The notes below the pieces were generated by a model. That model saw nothing but the letters and a program-made list of their open reading frames with translations, was not told where the DNA came from and made no database searches. Shown in pieces: positions 26,961-36,418 of a stretch of DNA of 64,000 nucleotides (positions within the stretch are counted from its first letter, which is position 1; each line of letters begins with the position of its first letter). Source of the stretch: Hyphomicrobium_A sp963745205 (GTDB taxonomy: Bacteria > Pseudomonadota > Alphaproteobacteria > Rhizobiales > Hyphomicrobiaceae); assembly GCA_963745205.1 (NCBI GenBank), contig CAVUWX010000016.1, positions 62,001 to 126,000 on the forward strand, in the 5' to 3' direction. The translations under genes and the position numbers were made by a program.

Positions 26961-27836
26961 TCAGGCGGGATGCTTGCGCAACGAAGTGGCATGGTCTCCG
27001 AGATCCTGCACGCGAAACGCGGCGCCCTCGCCTTGCGCCAAGAGGCGCACGAGCTCCGGCAGCAGCACGTTGAGCTTGCCGGCGAGCGTGTAAGGCGCAT
27101 TCGCCACGATCAGGCCGGCACCGTTGAGGCGCTGGCTATCCTCAGCCCCGCGGATCATCAGCTCGACTGCCAGCACCTTGGGGAGTTCGAGCGCGGCGAC
27201 CTTGCGGCGGAATGCGGCCACCGCCTTCACGTCCTTGATCGGGTACCAGAGCAGGAACGTCCCGGTCGCGAAGCGGCGCACGGCCTCCTGCAAGCCCTCG
27301 ACGAGACGGTCGAGCTCGCCCTCCTCCTCGAAGGCGGGGTCGACGAGCACGACGCCGCGGCGCTCCTTCGGCGGCAGCAGCGACTTGAGCGCGATCCAGG
27401 CGTCGAGCGAAAGCACCTTCGTCTCGGTGTCGCGTGCAAACAGCTTTGCCAACTCCGCATGATCCTCGGGGTGGAGCTCGTTGACGACGAGGCGGTCGGC
27501 CGCGCGCATCAGGCGGCGCGTGATAAGCGGGCTGCCGGGATAGCGCTTGAGCGCGCCCGGGCCGTTGACCTCGCGCACCACCGCGAGATAGGGCGCGAGG
27601 ACCGCGGCCGCATCGGCGGGCAGATCGGCGTCGATGACGCGGCCGATCCCGGCCTGCCATTCGAGGGTCTTGAGGGAGGCTTCCGCGGCGAGATCGTAGA
27701 GGCCGGTGCCGGCGTGGGTGTCGATGACGCGGAACGGCGCCGGCTTCAGCTTCAGGTGCTCGATCACGAGCGCGAGCACCGCGTGCTTCAGCACGTCCGC
27801 GAAATTGCCGGCGTGATAGGCGTGTCGGTAGTTCAT
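26961..27836 (-). CDS. rlmJ: 23S rRNA (adenine-N6)-methyltransferase RlmJ
   Basis: A 291-residue methyltransferase that modifies A2030 of 23S rRNA in E. coli. It starts with the signature MNYRHAYHAGNFADVLKHAV, followed by IDTHAGTGLYDL (SAM motif I) and RGVVLVDPAFEEEGELDRL, which corresponds to the DPPYE-type catalytic motif with Ala and Phe substitutions. Later parts include FLLWYPIKD and LNGAGLIVANAPY. The length is usual. It stands alone. Confidence 0.95.
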   Translation of the reverse strand: MNYRHAYHAGNFADVLKHAVLALVIEHLKLKPAPFRVIDTHAGTGLYDLAAEASLKTLEWQAGIGRVIDADLPADAAAVLAPYLAVVREVNGPGALKRYPGSPLITRRLMRAADRLVVNELHPEDHAELAKLFARDTETKVLSLDAWIALKSLLPPKERRGVVLVDPAFEEEGELDRLVEGLQEAVRRFATGTFLLWYPIKDVKAVAAFRRKVAALELPKVLAVELMIRGAEDSQRLNGAGLIVANAPYTLAGKLNVLLPELVRLLAQGEGAAFRVQDLGDHATSLRKHPA

Positions 27837-28006
27837 GGCACGCGCATCAGAGCCTCGGCCCGCAAGCTGTCAAGGCCGACGCGCTAGCGGTTCTTCCATA
27901 GCGTTCGCTGGGTGACGACCTAGTCGCCATCGGCAGCGCCTTCAGGGCGCCCTAGAGCGAACGCCATGAACTCCGTGCGCTCGAGCCGCTGGTTCAGCCA
28001 GTGCGC

Positions 28007-28552
28007 TCAAGCCTTCTTCTCCCACTTGCCGCCGGCGCTCTGCTGCCAGTAGGTGACGGGACAGCCGGCTCCCTTCGCCGCCGTCCATTGCGCGCGCGCT
28101 TTCGCGACCGCGTCGGCGTCGTTGCCGTCGAACATGTAGACGATGCGCACGAAGCCCGAGAACGCGTCCATCTCCGCGCCGTCGACGAGAAAGCGCACGC
28201 CGGCGTCGTTGGGGGTCTCTGGTCCGGTCGTGAGATAGACGGGCTGCTCAGCGGCGTGGCCGTCCTTTGCCGTGCCGTGCGCGAGGAAGCTCTCCTCCTT
28301 ATACGTCCACAGCGCGAGGTCGATCGCGGCGAGACGCTCCGGAGAGCTCGCCTGCACCACCGCGCGCCAGCCACGCTCGAGCGTCTTCTCGACGAGGCTC
28401 GGCAGAACCTTTTCGAGAGCCTGATGCTCGAGGTGATAAAAAAGAACCTCGGTGCTGTTCAGAAGCTTATGCTCCGCCGCAAAATGCTCGCTGCACTGCG
28501 GCGAGCTTAGACGGCGCGGCGCGGAATGCCAAAAGGCCCTTGCATCGCGCAC
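28007..28552 (-). CDS. holC: DNA polymerase III chi subunit
   Basis: The recognisable HolC protein begins at TEVLFYHLEHQALEKVLPSL and continues with LVEKTLERGWRAVVQASSPE, LWTYKEESFLAHG, VYLTTGPETPNDAGV and VRIVYMFDGND. Chi binds SSB and joins the clamp loader through psi. The first ATG in frame (28552) would add about 33 residues with no family match; no ATG, GTG or TTG lies next to the conserved start, so the true start may be a rarer codon (a CTG near 28453 follows CGGAG) or the upstream ATG. The C-terminus ends QSAGGKWEKKA. About 180 residues as given; typical length is about 150. Confidence 0.88.
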   Translation of the reverse strand: MRDARAFWHSAPRRLSSPQCSEHFAAEHKLLNSTEVLFYHLEHQALEKVLPSLVEKTLERGWRAVVQASSPERLAAIDLALWTYKEESFLAHGTAKDGHAAEQPVYLTTGPETPNDAGVRFLVDGAEMDAFSGFVRIVYMFDGNDADAVAKARAQWTAAKGAGCPVTYWQQSAGGKWEKKA

Positions 28553-28701
28553 CCCCGCGACCTAACTGTTGGGGTCCGGAACGGCGCCAGACGTGCGGCT
28601 GTCGTCCGTGCGGGTGGTGAGCCTGGTGGCATCTTAGGGTTCGCCACCGCTCCCGCCCGCTGCGTTTTCAGCCAAACAGCAAGTCGGAAATCGCGCGCGA
28701 C

Positions 28702-28983
28702 TCAACGCCTCGTAAGATATTTGCGCGGCACCAGGCCCTCGGCGACGAGCGCATCGACACAGCGTTTTGTCAGCGTTTTGCGCGAGGCTTCTATGCACGC
28801 GTTCAACGACGTCGAGCCTACGGCATACGCCGAGCAGAACCGATAATAGTCGTTTTCGCAGGCGGCGTTGACGCGCGGCGAGTAGGCGTGAACGGCAGAA
28901 GTGGCGGCAACGAGCAGCAGGCTTGCCGCGGCACAGCACGTTGCGGCCCCACGTAGGCGGTGGGCGCCAAGGTACTCCAACAT
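28702..28983 (-). CDS. Small secreted Cys-rich protein
   Basis: A 93-residue protein starting at ATG 28983 with GAGGGA upstream. A signal peptide covers about residues 10-33. The mature part reads NAACENDYYRFCSAYAVGS, then LNACIEASRKTLTKRCVDAL, so four Cys lie in a C-x7-C-x12-C-x11-C order, similar to the small cysteine-rich repeat seen in secreted alphaproteobacterial proteins. Function unknown. Confidence 0.65.
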   Translation of the reverse strand: MLEYLGAHRLRGAATCCAAASLLLVAATSAVHAYSPRVNAACENDYYRFCSAYAVGSTSLNACIEASRKTLTKRCVDALVAEGLVPRKYLTRR

Positions 28984-29139
28984 GACGCAATGTCCCTCTT
29001 GATGTGCCCAGAAATGGCCAGGTTCCGACTGTCGCGGCAGCGGGACGCCTCGAGCCCGCTTCCCCGACCCCGCGATCCTAGCTCGGCGCGCACGGCGAGA
29101 GCGTATCCCCGCGGCCGCGCCGCGAAGAAATTGCGCGCT

Positions 29140-30513
29140 TCATTTGCGCTTGGCGTACGGGTTGTCGCCCTTGCGCAAATTGAGGCGCAGCGGAACGCCC
29201 GGCAGATCGAACGCCTCGCGCAGGCTGTTGCTCAAGTAGCGGACGTAGGACTTCGGCAGCTCCTCGGGCTGGGAGCAGAACGCGACGAACGTCGGCGGGC
29301 GCGCGGAGGGCTGTGTCATGAAGCGGATTTTGATGCGCCGCCCGCGCGCGGCCGGAGGCGCGTGCCGCGCTAAGGCCTCCTCGAGCCAACGGTTGAGTTG
29401 GGACGTCGGCACGCGGCGGTTCCAGATGTCGTAGGCAGCGAGCACGGCGGAGGAGAGCTTGTCGAGCTTGCGGCCCCCGAGCGCGGAGATGGGGACGAGC
29501 GCGACACCGGGCACCTGCGACAGCCGATCCGTCAGGCTCTCGCGCAGCTCCTTCAGCGTCTTCTGCTTGTCCTCGACGAGATCCCATTTGTTGACGGCAA
29601 GGACGAGGGCGCGCCCCTCCTGCGTCACGAGATCCGCGATCGTGAGGTCCTGGTGCTCCATGGAGCGCTCGGCGTCGATGAGGACCACGACGACCTCCGC
29701 GAACCGGATGGCGCGGATGGCGTCGCTGGCGCCGAGGAGCTCGGCAGCGTCCGTCACCTTGGCTTTGCGGCGCAGGCCGGCGGTGTCAAAGAGGCGCACC
29801 TTGCGTCCCGACCATTCGAGGTCGCTCGCAACGGCGTCGCGCGTCAGCCCTGGCTCGGGCCCCGTGATCATGCGCTCCTCGCCGAGGAAGGCGTTGACGA
29901 GCGTCGACTTGCCCGCGTTCGGGCGCCCGACGATGGCGACGCGGATCGGCCGCGCCGGCCCTGCCTCGATCTCCGCATCCTCGACGCGCGCGCCGCGCTC
30001 CTTGACCACCGGCTTGAGCCCCAGCGCCGCCTGCATGTCGTTGACGAGATCGATCAATCCTTCGCCGTGCTCGGCCGAGATGGCGACCGGCTCGCCGAAG
30101 CCGAGCTCGTAGGCGGCGTAGAAGCCGGCCTCGCCTGCGCGACCCTCGGATTTGTTGGCGACGACGATGACGGGGCGCCCGGAGGCACGAACCATTTGCG
30201 CGAAAGCCTTGTCACCAGGCGTCACGCCCTCGCGCGCGTCAACGAGGAACAGCACCAGGTCGGCCTCGTTGAGGGCGGTCTCCGTCTGCTGGCGCATACG
30301 CTCGGCGATCGACCCACGCTTGCCCTCCTCCAGCCCCGCCGTATCGACGATGGTCACCGGGTTGCCGGCAAGATCGGCCTCGCCCTCGCGGCGGTCGCGC
30401 GTGAGCCCCGGCATGTCCGAGACGAGCGCTGCGCGCTTGCCCGTCAGACGGTTGAACAGGGTCGACTTGCCGACGTTGGGCCGGCCGATGATGGCGATGA
30501 CGGGGGTGGACAT
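29140..30513 (-). CDS. der: Ribosome biogenesis GTPase Der
   Basis: A 457-residue protein with two tandem GTPase domains and a C-terminal KH-like domain. Domain 1 has GRPNVGKSTLFNRL, DTAGLEEG and NKSEG; domain 2 has GRPNAGKSTLVNAFLGEE, DTAGLRRKAKV and NKWDLVED. The KH-like end contains RWLEEALARHAPPA and RYLSNSLREAFDLPGVPLRL. Der is needed for 50S subunit assembly. The start at 30513 (MSTPVIAIIGRPN) fits the family; 30534 and 30546 are possible. It is the last gene of a panB/YfgM/BamB/der run. Confidence 0.97.
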   Translation of the reverse strand: MSTPVIAIIGRPNVGKSTLFNRLTGKRAALVSDMPGLTRDRREGEADLAGNPVTIVDTAGLEEGKRGSIAERMRQQTETALNEADLVLFLVDAREGVTPGDKAFAQMVRASGRPVIVVANKSEGRAGEAGFYAAYELGFGEPVAISAEHGEGLIDLVNDMQAALGLKPVVKERGARVEDAEIEAGPARPIRVAIVGRPNAGKSTLVNAFLGEERMITGPEPGLTRDAVASDLEWSGRKVRLFDTAGLRRKAKVTDAAELLGASDAIRAIRFAEVVVVLIDAERSMEHQDLTIADLVTQEGRALVLAVNKWDLVEDKQKTLKELRESLTDRLSQVPGVALVPISALGGRKLDKLSSAVLAAYDIWNRRVPTSQLNRWLEEALARHAPPAARGRRIKIRFMTQPSARPPTFVAFCSQPEELPKSYVRYLSNSLREAFDLPGVPLRLNLRKGDNPYAKRK

Positions 30514-30627
30514 AGGTGGAGGAGGCTCAACCATAGGGTGGCGCACTTATCGCGCATCGGGCCGCGCGAGCATAGGCACGGCGCGTGAGCAAATCGCTAC
30601 CGGGACGGCTGCTCCGCGATCGCCTCT

Positions 30628-32025
30628 CTAGTTGAGCGCGATCAACTTGGCGTTGTCGGTCAGAATATACATATGCCCCTGCGCGACGACGGGCGCCACG
30701 TAGACCGGGCTGCCGAGATCCTTCTGCACCGTCACGCGCCCCGTCGATGCCTCGACGCCAACGAGCGCTCCCTTCGCGGAGGTGAGCCACAGCGTGCCGC
30801 CCGCGAGCGTCGGCCCCGACCAGGCATTGGTGCCAGGAAGCTTCATGGTCCACTGCACCTTGCCATCCTTGCGCGCGATGGCGAGAAGCTGGCCTTGCGT
30901 ATCGACCACGAACACGCTGCCGCCGGCCACCCAAGGCTGTTGCGTGCCGGGAATATTCAGCGACCACAACCGCTCGCCCGTCGCCATCTGGGTGGCGATC
31001 ATGCGCCCGGCGTGCCCGACGGCGAACACGGTGCCGCCGTCGATGGCGGGGCGAGCCGCGTCGCTCATCGAGGTCATTTCGGATGTCATACGCGTGCGCG
31101 ACAGGCTCTCCGACCACGCCGCCGACCCATCGGCAACATGCAGCGCGACGAGATCGCCCGAGGGATAGGGCACCACCACGATGTCGCCTTCGACGGCTGG
31201 GCTCGCGTTGTTGATGAGGCTGGCCTGCTGCGGCAGGCCGCGCACCGACCACAGCTCGCCGCCGTCGGCGCCAGCGAGGCAGTAGAACTTGCCGTCGAGC
31301 GCCACCACGAATACCTTGTCGCCGACCGCGGCGGGGGCAGCCCGCACGGGCGCGTCGAGCTGCCTCTCCCAGATCTTCTTGCCCGTCTCCGGGTCGAGCG
31401 CGACGACGTTGCCGAACCCGCTCGCGGCATAGAGGCGGCCGCCATCGACGGCGAGACCGCCGCCATAGCCGCCAGAGCCGCTGTCGCCGCTGCCCAAGCT
31501 GCTGAGCGAGAAGGAGGGAAGCCAGCCGCCGCTCGCTGCCTCACGCCCGGGCATCAGGGAAACACGCCAGAGGGCAGAGCCGCCCGAGGTCGAGAAGGCG
31601 CTCACGTTGCCGACGGCGTCGAGGGCGTACACGCGGTTGGCATAGACGATGGGGCTCGCCGTGACGCGGCCCGCGCTGCTCGACCCGGACCCGGCGTCGG
31701 CAATCCACAGCTGCTGCGCGGCGCCGGAGAAGGCGAGGTGGCCCGGGGAGTTGTTGGGCAGCCCGCCCGGCTGCGCCCAGTCCTCGTTGGCGACGGGCGC
31801 CGGCAGCATGATGGGCGCGCTGGCATCCGCGAGCTCGCCCGTCACAATCGAGTCCTGCGCCTGCATCACGGAGATGCGCTTGCCGGGCAGCGGCACCTCC
31901 TTGTCGGCAAACGGATTGATGTCTTTGAACTTGGGCAGTTGGGGGCCGTCGGCACAGCCGCAGAGAAGGGCGAGAACCGAGAGGCCCCCGCCGAACATCC
32001 TCCACCGCCCGATCCCACCCCGCAT
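30628..32025 (-). CDS. BamB-like PQQ-type beta-propeller lipoprotein
   Basis: A 465-residue protein. The start at 32025 has AGAGGGGACC upstream; the N-terminus is a lipoprotein signal (LSVLALLCGCADG). The rest is an eight-bladed propeller with repeats such as VYALDAVGNVSAFS, LYAASGFGNVVALDPETG, VVALDGKFYCLAG and a last VYVAPVVAQGHMYILTDN. It corresponds to BamB, which helps the BAM complex insert outer-membrane proteins. It follows the YfgM-like gene by 10 bases, and the YfgM-BamB-Der order is conserved widely in Proteobacteria. Confidence 0.9.
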   Translation of the reverse strand: MRGGIGRWRMFGGGLSVLALLCGCADGPQLPKFKDINPFADKEVPLPGKRISVMQAQDSIVTGELADASAPIMLPAPVANEDWAQPGGLPNNSPGHLAFSGAAQQLWIADAGSGSSSAGRVTASPIVYANRVYALDAVGNVSAFSTSGGSALWRVSLMPGREAASGGWLPSFSLSSLGSGDSGSGGYGGGLAVDGGRLYAASGFGNVVALDPETGKKIWERQLDAPVRAAPAAVGDKVFVVALDGKFYCLAGADGGELWSVRGLPQQASLINNASPAVEGDIVVVPYPSGDLVALHVADGSAAWSESLSRTRMTSEMTSMSDAARPAIDGGTVFAVGHAGRMIATQMATGERLWSLNIPGTQQPWVAGGSVFVVDTQGQLLAIARKDGKVQWTMKLPGTNAWSGPTLAGGTLWLTSAKGALVGVEASTGRVTVQKDLGSPVYVAPVVAQGHMYILTDNAKLIALN

Positions 32026-32035
32026 GAGGTCCCCT

Positions 32036-32797
32036 CTACTTCTTCGCGTCGGCCGGCGCGGTGGCGTCCGGTGCACTGATCACGGCCGGCTGCGGCGCCC
32101 CCGGCGGAATCGGCTCGGCAGCCGCCTTCTTGCCGAGCTCCGCGGCGGCAATCTCGGCGAGCACGATCTGCGCGCGCTCGGCGATGCTCTGCGGCGTCTT
32201 CTGGTCGACGAGAAGCGGTGTCAGCGCGGTGCGTGCTTCGTCCGGCTTGCCGGCCTTGAACGCGGCGACCCCCAACATCTCACGCGCGCTGTAGCGCCAC
32301 GGGCTGGCATCGCCTGCCAGAGGGTTGAGCCGATTCTGCATTTCGGTAAAGTCGGCCTCGCCCATGCGCGCGGCCGCCGCCTGTAGCGCCGCGTAGTCGC
32401 GTAGGAGGGGATCGGCATTGGCGGATTTGGCGAGCTCGTCGTAGGCGGCAACCGCCTCCGCCTTCTTGTCTTGCTTCAAGAGCGCGCCCGCTAGCTGCAG
32501 CCGCGCAAGCTCAGGATAACCGCCGGTGCCGTCGGCGATGATGCTCGCGAACTCCTTCTCCGCGCTGCCGTCCTTACCGGTGGTGGCGAGATCCATGGCG
32601 CCCTCGTAGCGCTCGCCCGTGGTCTGGGCGGCCGTGATGCGCCGGTTCTCCACATACTTGTAGCCGAAAACGCCCACCACGATCAGTGCCGCTCCCGCGA
32701 GGATGAACGTCCCGTATTCTTTCCAGATTCGTTCGTAGCGCTCGCGCCTCAGCTCTTCTTCGACTTCGCGGAGAAAGCCGTCTTCCTGATTTGCCAT
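32036..32797 (-). CDS. YfgM-like TPR membrane protein
   Basis: A 253-residue protein. The start at 32797 gives MANQEDGFLREVEEELRRER, then a single membrane helix (YGTFILAGAALIVVGVFGYK). The remainder has TPR-like helices (GYPELARLQLAGALLKQDKK, LLRDYAALQAAAARMGEADF) of the TPR_21 family. E. coli YfgM is an ancillary SecYEG/PpiD chaperone factor. A Pro/Ala tail closes the protein. It sits directly upstream of the BamB-like gene, as in other genomes. The frame to 32911 is a read-in. Confidence 0.85.
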   Translation of the reverse strand: MANQEDGFLREVEEELRRERYERIWKEYGTFILAGAALIVVGVFGYKYVENRRITAAQTTGERYEGAMDLATTGKDGSAEKEFASIIADGTGGYPELARLQLAGALLKQDKKAEAVAAYDELAKSANADPLLRDYAALQAAAARMGEADFTEMQNRLNPLAGDASPWRYSAREMLGVAAFKAGKPDEARTALTPLLVDQKTPQSIAERAQIVLAEIAAAELGKKAAAEPIPPGAPQPAVISAPDATAPADAKK

Positions 32798-32941
32798 GCC
32801 GGTGTCAGCCCTGATCCTTGGCGCTTTTCTTATCAGAGGCCCAGCTGCGGGCGTCTGGAACCCCGCATACATAGCCGACAGTATCAGGTGCGCAAGTAAT
32901 TGATTGCTCAAGGCCTAAATCGGCCTCCCGTGTCCCCCACA

Positions 32942-33841
32942 TCACTTGCTGATGGGGTTTTTCGGCTTTTTCGTGGCCCGCGACCCCGAGGTCTCGACCC
33001 GCTCGGGCACCGCTCTTTCCTCTTTCCGCATGGCGTAGGTGTGCTCCGGAGTCGGGAAGGCGCGCGAGCGGACATCCTGCGCGTAGTCGCGGATCGCGCC
33101 TTCGATGACCTCACCCACCTTGCCGAATTTCTTGACGAATCGCGGCACCCGCGGCGAAAGCCCCAACATGTCTTCCATGACCAGAATCTGCCCGTCGCAG
33201 CCGCGCCCGGCGCCGATGCCGATGGTCGGCACCGGGATCGACGCCGTAATGCGCGCCGCCAGCGGCTCGGTGATCGCTTCGAGCACGACGCCGAACGCGC
33301 CTGCCTCGGCGACCTGTCGCGCGTCCTCCTCGATTGCCGCCCACTGCTCCTGGCGGCGCCCTTGCGCCTTGAATCCGCCGATCACATTGACCGACTGCGG
33401 AGTCAATCCGACGTGCGACATGACCGGGATGCCGCGCTCGACGAGATAGTGGACCGTCTCCGCCATGCGTCGGCCGCCCTCGATCTTCACCGCGCCGCAA
33501 TCGGTCTCTTTCATGACGCGCGCGCAATTGCGAAACGCCACCGCGGGACTTTCCTCATACGAGCCGAATGGCATATCGACCACGACGAGCGCGCGCTTGG
33601 CGCCGCGCACCACCGCGCGGCCATGCATGATCATCAGCTCGAGCGGCACCGGCACGGTCGTCTCGTAGCCGTGCATCACCATGCCGAGGCTGTCGCCAAC
33701 GAGCAGGAAATCGCAATACCGGTCCGCAATCGCGGCGGTGTGCGCGTGATAGGCGGTGAGCGCGACGATGGGCTCGCCGCGGCCCTTCATGGCCGCGATG
33801 TCAGGGGCCATCACACGCTTGAGGGTGGAGTGCGTCGACAT
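32942..33841 (-). CDS. panB: 3-methyl-2-oxobutanoate hydroxymethyltransferase
   Basis: A 299-residue TIM-barrel enzyme that makes ketopantoate from 2-oxoisovalerate and 5,10-methylene-THF for pantothenate. Key motifs: ALTAYHAHTAAIAD, LLVGDSLGMVMHGYETTVPV (with the Mg-binding Asp), VVDMPFGSYEES, AVKIEGG, MSHVGLTPQSVN, TIGIGAG and a QILVMEDMLGL. The start at 33841 (MSTHSTLKRV) is preferred over the ATG at 33853. No panC lies alongside. A basic tail rich in Lys and Pro ends the protein. Confidence 0.97.
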   Translation of the reverse strand: MSTHSTLKRVMAPDIAAMKGRGEPIVALTAYHAHTAAIADRYCDFLLVGDSLGMVMHGYETTVPVPLELMIMHGRAVVRGAKRALVVVDMPFGSYEESPAVAFRNCARVMKETDCGAVKIEGGRRMAETVHYLVERGIPVMSHVGLTPQSVNVIGGFKAQGRRQEQWAAIEEDARQVAEAGAFGVVLEAITEPLAARITASIPVPTIGIGAGRGCDGQILVMEDMLGLSPRVPRFVKKFGKVGEVIEGAIRDYAQDVRSRAFPTPEHTYAMRKEERAVPERVETSGSRATKKPKNPISK

Positions 33842-34056
33842 GGTGGTAAGCATACTCGTTTCAGGGGGCGGCGTCCGTTGGCGTTGCTTTTACACGAAAT
33901 GGACAAACCGTGGTCGCGCGGCATCTATTCATTTTTTTCAGCGCTTCCAAGGCCTAGCCTGCTTGCGCTGAGCATTCTGCTAACGAAGATTTAGGGTTAA
34001 AACCAGCATATAGTCTGGTCTGTTCAGACACACTCTCAGCTTGGGCGGGTGCTTTC

Positions 34057-35841
34057 TTGCAAACCTTCGGTAAATCGGGACGCGGTTCCCTGAAAAGACG
34101 TTTCTCCACCTCTGCGCTGGTTGCTGCCGCACTTTTCGGCGCCGGCATCTTCGACGGCGCGCAGGCGCAATTCTTCCCGTGGAGCGGTGGCGGCGGTTGG
34201 GGTGGGGGTTGGGACGACCAGCCCCGCCGCGCGATCCGCCGCATTCCGCGCAACGTCGAGGATGACGGCGAGAAGATCACCTCTACGCTACCGAAGCCGA
34301 CGGGGCCGCTGGTGCTCGTCGTGTCGATCGGCAAGCAGACCGTCACGGTCTACGACGGCACGCAGAAGATCGCGGTCTCGCAAATTTCGAGCGGCATGCC
34401 CGGGCATGACTCCCCGACCGGCATCTTCTCCATCCTGGAAAAGAACCGCTACCACTATTCGAACCTCTACGGCGGCGCACCCATGCCGTACATGGAACGC
34501 ATCACCAATTCCGGCGTGGCCATGCACGAAGGCGTCGTCCCCGGCTACCCGGCCTCGCACGGCTGCATCCGCCTGCCCGGCGCCTTCGCGCGCAACTTGT
34601 TCGGCATAACCGAGGTCGGTGCGCGCGTCATCGTCACCCAGGACGATCTGACCCCCGCCGAGTTCCAGAGCCCGCACCTCATCGCGCCGCTGCCGCCCGA
34701 CGAGCAGGCGAGCAATCCGCAGGAGCGCGTCGCCACGGCCGAGGCCGCGTCCGCGACGACGAAGGATTTCCCGGGCGTGATCGGCGTCACGCCGGCGGTT
34801 GCCGCCGAGGCAACCGACAGGCCGCGCACGCGTGCAGCCGCCGCGGCCGCCCGCGCCGCCGAGAAGCTGCAGCTTTCGGCCGCCATCACGGATGCGGAGA
34901 ACCGCAAGACCGCGGCGATCGCGAACGCGAAAGCCATGGCCGATGCCGCGCGCGCCGCCAAGGATGCGACCCAGAAGGCACGCGCCGAGCAGGGCCGGCT
35001 CAAAGACGCCGCCGAGAGGGCGGTCCGCGACGCCGCCAACGCCGCCGACAAGTTCAAGGACTTCACCGCTAAGCTGCTCAAGGTCGAGGTCGACAAGCTC
35101 ACCAAGGAGGATCTCGACAAGCAGTCCGCCGATGAGCTCGCCGAGGAGACGAAGATGCTCGACCTCGCCGACGCCATCGCTGCCGCGAAGAAGGCGCCCA
35201 CCGACCAGGCGCCCGAGATCGAAAAGGCCGTCGCCGCTTCGGCCGAGGCCGACAAGGTTGCCAAGGCCGCCGCCGACGCCGCCAAGGCCGCGGACAAGGC
35301 CATCGCCGACGCCAAAGCCGCTCTCGCCTCGGCCAACGCCATCGACGCGCGCAAGGACAACCCCGTCTCGATCTTCGTCAGCCGCAAAACCGGACGGCTC
35401 TCCGTCAAGCTCGGCATGGGCGATCCGGTCATCGACGTTCCCGTCACCATCACCAACCCCAACATGCCGCTCGGCACCCACGTCTTTACTGCTGTCGGCT
35501 ATACGCCCGGCGAGAAGGGCATGCGCTGGAACGTCGTCACGGTAAATACGGCCTCGGCCGTCAGGGAGAAACCATACCGGCGCCGCAACCGCCACGACGA
35601 CGAGGCCTACATTGCGCCCGCGGGCGACAATCCCGACCCCGCCAATGCGCTCGAGCGCATCCAGATCCCCAAGGACACGATGGGTCGGCTGGCGGAGCTC
35701 GTGAAGCCCGGCTCCTCGTTCATCATCACCGACTACGGCTTGAGCCGCGAGACAAGCAAGCGCACCGACTTCATCGTCGAGCCGTGGCGCAGCAGCACGG
35801 CAGCGCCGGTCGAGTACGAGGGCGGCCGCTCGCCCGACTAG
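34057..35841 (+). CDS. L,D-transpeptidase (YkuD) with long helical insert
   Basis: A 594-residue exported protein from a TTG start at 34057 (no ATG available before the signal peptide). Residues ~85-210 are a YkuD catalytic domain with the active-site SHGCIRLPGA (Cys about residue 170) and the upstream His in VAMHEGVVPGYP. A long Ala/Lys/Asp-rich coiled region (about 250-430) follows, then a second YkuD-like fold (SIFVSRKTGRLSVKLGMGD, PLGTHVFTAVGYTPG, SSFIITDYGLSRET) that lacks HGCIR. Such enzymes form 3-3 cross-links or attach proteins to peptidoglycan. The second domain is probably structural. Confidence 0.9.
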   Translation: MQTFGKSGRGSLKRRFSTSALVAAALFGAGIFDGAQAQFFPWSGGGGWGGGWDDQPRRAIRRIPRNVEDDGEKITSTLPKPTGPLVLVVSIGKQTVTVYDGTQKIAVSQISSGMPGHDSPTGIFSILEKNRYHYSNLYGGAPMPYMERITNSGVAMHEGVVPGYPASHGCIRLPGAFARNLFGITEVGARVIVTQDDLTPAEFQSPHLIAPLPPDEQASNPQERVATAEAASATTKDFPGVIGVTPAVAAEATDRPRTRAAAAAARAAEKLQLSAAITDAENRKTAAIANAKAMADAARAAKDATQKARAEQGRLKDAAERAVRDAANAADKFKDFTAKLLKVEVDKLTKEDLDKQSADELAEETKMLDLADAIAAAKKAPTDQAPEIEKAVAASAEADKVAKAAADAAKAADKAIADAKAALASANAIDARKDNPVSIFVSRKTGRLSVKLGMGDPVIDVPVTITNPNMPLGTHVFTAVGYTPGEKGMRWNVVTVNTASAVREKPYRRRNRHDDEAYIAPAGDNPDPANALERIQIPKDTMGRLAELVKPGSSFIITDYGLSRETSKRTDFIVEPWRSSTAAPVEYEGGRSPD

Positions 35842-35866
35842 GCGCGCCAGCACTTGCAGACAAAAG

Positions 35867-35898
35867 AAGGGTGCAATGGCTCGAGCCGTTGCACCCTT
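35867..35898. terminator. Bidirectional terminator between convergent genes
   Basis: AAGGGTGCAA (35867-35876) pairs with TTGCACCCTT (35889-35898); the loop itself can pair GGC/GCC. Plus strand continues TTGTATTT and minus strand continues CTTTTGTCT, so it can serve both the L,D-transpeptidase gene and the MOSC gene. Confidence 0.8.
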
Positions 35899-35914
35899 TG
35901 TATTTCCGCGGCGC

Positions 35915-36418
35915 TCAACCCGGCAGGCGCACCGTGCGCTCGGGCGGAGAAACGAGTACCGCCACGGGATCTCCGATCGCCACGCGCCCGCCCTCGAGCA
36001 CCCGACACGTGACGCCGCCGCGCCACTGCGGATAGAGCGCGCGCATGAGGCCCTCGCGCGCTTCGTCCATGCGCTTGCACGGCGTCGTCGGGTAGGTGAT
36101 CTCGAGCACGGCGGGGCCAATCTGTACGATGCCGCCGAGCGCGCGCGGCAGCTCCACGCCCTCGACGAGGAGGTTCGCCCGCCGCGCCGTCCACGCCAGA
36201 TCGGCGGCGTTGCCCAACTTCGCCAGCTCGGCGAGCGCCGCCTCCCAGGCTTCGCGCGCGAGCAACGTCACGCCGCGGCGCGGAAACTTCCTGCCCTTGT
36301 GATCACCCTCGACGCCGCCGTCGGCCTCGATGAGCGCAGCTTCGACGGTCTGCATCGGCGCCCGGTGGGCGGGCCGGCGCGCGATGCCGATCAGGCGGCC
36401 TGTCGCCCGCTCGCTCAT
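35915..36418 (-). CDS. MOSC domain protein
   Basis: A 167-residue MOSC-domain protein. Motifs: GRLIGIARRPAHRAPM, GGVEGDHKGRKFPRRGVTLL, ARRANLLVEGVELPRALGG, LEITYPTTPCKRMDEA with the conserved Cys, and GGVTCRVLEGGRVAIGD. MOSC domains act in sulfur transfer to molybdenum cofactor or in related reductases. It overlaps the stop of the NnrU gene in an ATGA (36415-36418), so the pair is coupled. Start at 36418. Confidence 0.92.
   Translation of the reverse strand: MSERATGRLIGIARRPAHRAPMQTVEAALIEADGGVEGDHKGRKFPRRGVTLLAREAWEAALAELAKLGNAADLAWTARRANLLVEGVELPRALGGIVQIGPAVLEITYPTTPCKRMDEAREGLMRALYPQWRGGVTCRVLEGGRVAIGDPVAVLVSPPERTVRLPG

Noticed and set aside
34288..36120. 610-residue frame on the minus strand
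   Set aside because: Antisense to the L,D-transpeptidase gene; Gly/Leu/Arg-biased composition caused by the Ala/Lys-rich insert on the other strand.
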